A stretch of DNA of 64,000 bases from Odobenus rosmarus divergens (lineage: Eukaryota; Chordata; Mammalia; Carnivora; Odobenidae), in contig NW_004450478.1 of the NCBI RefSeq assembly GCF_000321225.1, positions 2,389,634-2,453,633 on the forward strand, given 5' to 3'. The notes beneath the pieces are model-generated. The model was not told the origin of the DNA. It worked only from the letters and a program-made list of their open reading frames with translations, and ran no database searches. Below are positions 62,061 through 64,000 of this stretch, piece by piece. Position 1 is the first letter of the stretch, and each line of letters begins with the position of its first letter. A program made the position numbers and the translations under genes.

Positions 62061-64000
62061 CCAAGTAACAGATGGCGGAGGACTCCCGTTTGAAAAGTTT
62101 TTGAACAGAACAGTCGCTAATAGACTTGCTTTGACGACTGAGTGTAACTGAAGGGCCATTTAATCTAGATGTCAAGAGAAAGAAAACAGGCCTGACGCTG
62201 TGGCACGCCCAAGAAGGAACTAGAGCATCTTTTAATACGTTTTGCCTGTCATTTTCAGTTTCCCGGAAAACACTTTCATAAGCCGATTTTAAACGGGGTT
62301 GGGGGGGTCACCTCCGAGTTCTACTCCAAAAACCTTTCATTGTCCATTGTCATACATTTTTGTGCCTACTCCTGCCCCCGCGAATCCTCCCTTCGGAGCC
62401 GTTTGGCTTGTGCTTAGAATTACTGGGTATCTGCTGACGGTCCCGGGGAAAGCGAGAGAATTGTCTAACTGGATTCTTCTGTTGAAGGGTTTCCCCTTTG
62501 GGTCCCACCCTCCAATTTGTCCTGTCATTCCGGTTCCTGAGCTCTCCCTGCCAAGCCCTTCTTCCTTGCTAAAAGAGGAGGAAATGGGCTGGCTGTCCAA
62601 CGAGCGCGATACCCCGCGGCCACCTCCAGCTGGCTTCCACAGTCCCTGAAAGAGGGAGGGAGACGCTCAGCCACTTGCCGTCCCCCTTCTCTTGGTGCGG
62701 GTGGACCCCCCCTTTGCGATATAAACTACCCCTCCCCGCCAGGCCTCTCTCAGACCCGCTCCCACAGGCATTGTACGCATTTCAAGGGTTGAGATGTAAA
62801 TGCCAAGAAGAGGCTTGATCCGTCTTTAAGGAATCTTACTAACTTTTACCATGTTAAATTATTGCTGTCTTGGTTTGAATTAATTTGGAAGTCATGTTTC
62901 TTTTTCTCTCGCCTCCGTGTCCTCTTTAAGTTCATTTCACTCTTTGGCTTTCACTGACGGCAGGTCTGCCCTCATAGTTTCCCGTTAGACCCAGAGAGGA
63001 AGAGGGTACGGGAGGCGCTTTGCGGAGCGTTAAGCGCCCCGCCTCCGTGTTGACGCTGGTAAACAGGGGAGCAGCACTCCGCGGCCCGCGGTGACCTCGT
63101 GGGGCCGGCCGACTGATGTCACGAACGTGCCCGCCACCGAGGCCCCTGGGGCCTGCGTGGCAGCCCTGAGCCCCTGGCGGGCCGCGGGGTCGGCGGTGGG
63201 GAGAGGAGCTGGGTCTGGGTACAAAGCAGGGAGAAGAAGAAGGCTGTGCATCCTTCAAAGACTGAATGGGGTCGGTTCCTGCTGCCTGTGGAGGGGGAAG
63301 AAACCCCTCCTCTACCTAACCCTGTGATTCACAGCTTCTCATAAATTTACATAATACAAAGGCGTAGATGTAAACCTACAGGACAAAAATAATAATTCAA
63401 CAGCACATATTCCATTTTCGCACCGTGGGCCTGGATATGTTCCCGGTGTTGGCACATTAGCTGATTTCCAAAGCTTTTTACTCATGACGGAGAATAACTG
63501 AACTTTCACAAAAAAAATGAAAGAAGAGGCAGAGAGGGAAAAAAAAAGGGAGAGAAAGAAATTGGCTTTAATGACGATGATTTGGATTTCTTGGGAACGG
63601 CAAAAGAATTTAAAAAATTAAGAGCATATGCTGTGTTCAAAAGGCGGTAGGCTTGATAATAACTGGGGTTCCTTACCTTCCAAAGGATCTCTTCCCCTTT
63701 TATCTGGCAGATATCGTTTTGTTTGAAAAGCAAAATCATTACCCTTTACTATTAATAGGACATTGCAATTTATTATTTCTCAAGATAAGCGAAGGCCACA
63801 ACATTTCCTGGCAGAGTGACCCCAACGTCAGCCCGGCTCCAACTGGCCAATTCAAATGTAAGATGGAAAAGCGAAGCGTGGCAGCTACACAATACACGTG
63901 ATTGCTGTCGTTGCCTTTTTAGGGTTAGTGTTTTTTCCTTTTTTTCCCCTGAGTTTGAACTTAGACATCCCTAGTAAATTCAAATTCTGGAGCTCTCCTT
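62061..64000. other. Upstream intergenic beyond the 61-62 kb island
   Basis: Mostly unique-looking sequence around the small CpG cluster at 63.0-63.2 kb. Homeodomain-type and E-box motifs (for example CACGTG near 63896) occur. No coding exon recognised; the 3' end of CADPS2 is expected farther right if synteny with human holds. Confidence 0.4.
63010..63200. promoter_or_regulatory. Small CpG cluster with CRE-like site
   Basis: A short GC-rich block with many CpGs and a TGATGTCACG motif near 63114, close to a cAMP-response element. The flanks are AT-rich and free of recognisable repeats. The role is unknown. Confidence 0.3.

Noticed and set aside
61641..62159. 172-codon minus frame
   Set aside because: Gly/Arg-rich chance frame in a CpG island.

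Overview
This window is mammalian nuclear DNA from a carnivore (order Carnivora, probably a caniform; the species cannot be resolved from the sequence). The diagnosis rests on about 34 copies of the tRNA-Lys-derived carnivore SINE (SINEC/CAN type, head GCGCCTGGGTGGCTCAG, internal CT-rich tract, AATAAATAAA tail) and on L1 copies with the canid-type 5' and 3' ends. There are no operons, CRISPR arrays or prokaryotic signals.

Layout. Positions 1-48,000 are an intergenic, repeat-dominated plain. It holds a 5'-intact L1 end at the left edge, about a dozen further L1/HAL1 fragments of several ages, two degraded ERVL pol fragments, one MLT1 LTR, MER2 and MER5A DNA transposon fossils, MIR and L2 fossils, microsatellites and the SINEs, many still flanked by clear target-site duplications. 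I found no protein-coding gene there. The carnivore SINE density falls to zero after 48,023. The last 16 kb is a repeat-poor, CpG-island-rich developmental locus.

The one confident gene is FEZF1, on the minus strand. It has four coding exons (55,904-55,104; 54,856-54,722; 54,477-54,345; 53,908-53,550), which splice to 475 codons plus stop, the length I recall for human FEZF1. The product is a Groucho-recruiting C2H2 zinc-finger repressor with an N-terminal EH1 motif and six zinc fingers, used in forebrain and olfactory development. Intron 1 uses a GC-AG donor. A candidate poly(A) signal lies at 52,900-52,895.

FEZF1 is embedded in a string of CpG islands (about 51.1-52.2, 55.3-58.5, 61.3-62.1 and 63.0-63.2 kb). 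In human, FEZF1 lies between AASS and CADPS2 and has a divergent lncRNA, FEZF1-AS1. The CpG-rich DNA right of 56 kb is where such a divergent transcript would start, but I cannot prove its exons. AT-rich, non-repetitive blocks around the gene (for example 52.17-52.40 kb, with several TAAT cores) are candidate enhancers.

Most interesting observations: the FEZF1 GC donor, where a GT four bases downstream would truncate the protein before the zinc fingers; a SINE at 34.4 kb whose head is interrupted by a segment shared with unique-looking sequence 1.3 kb away; a CpG island at 61.35 kb that ends at a donor-like site on the minus strand; the 5' end of a possibly full-length L1; and a 21-bp-arm palindrome made by abutting SINEs.
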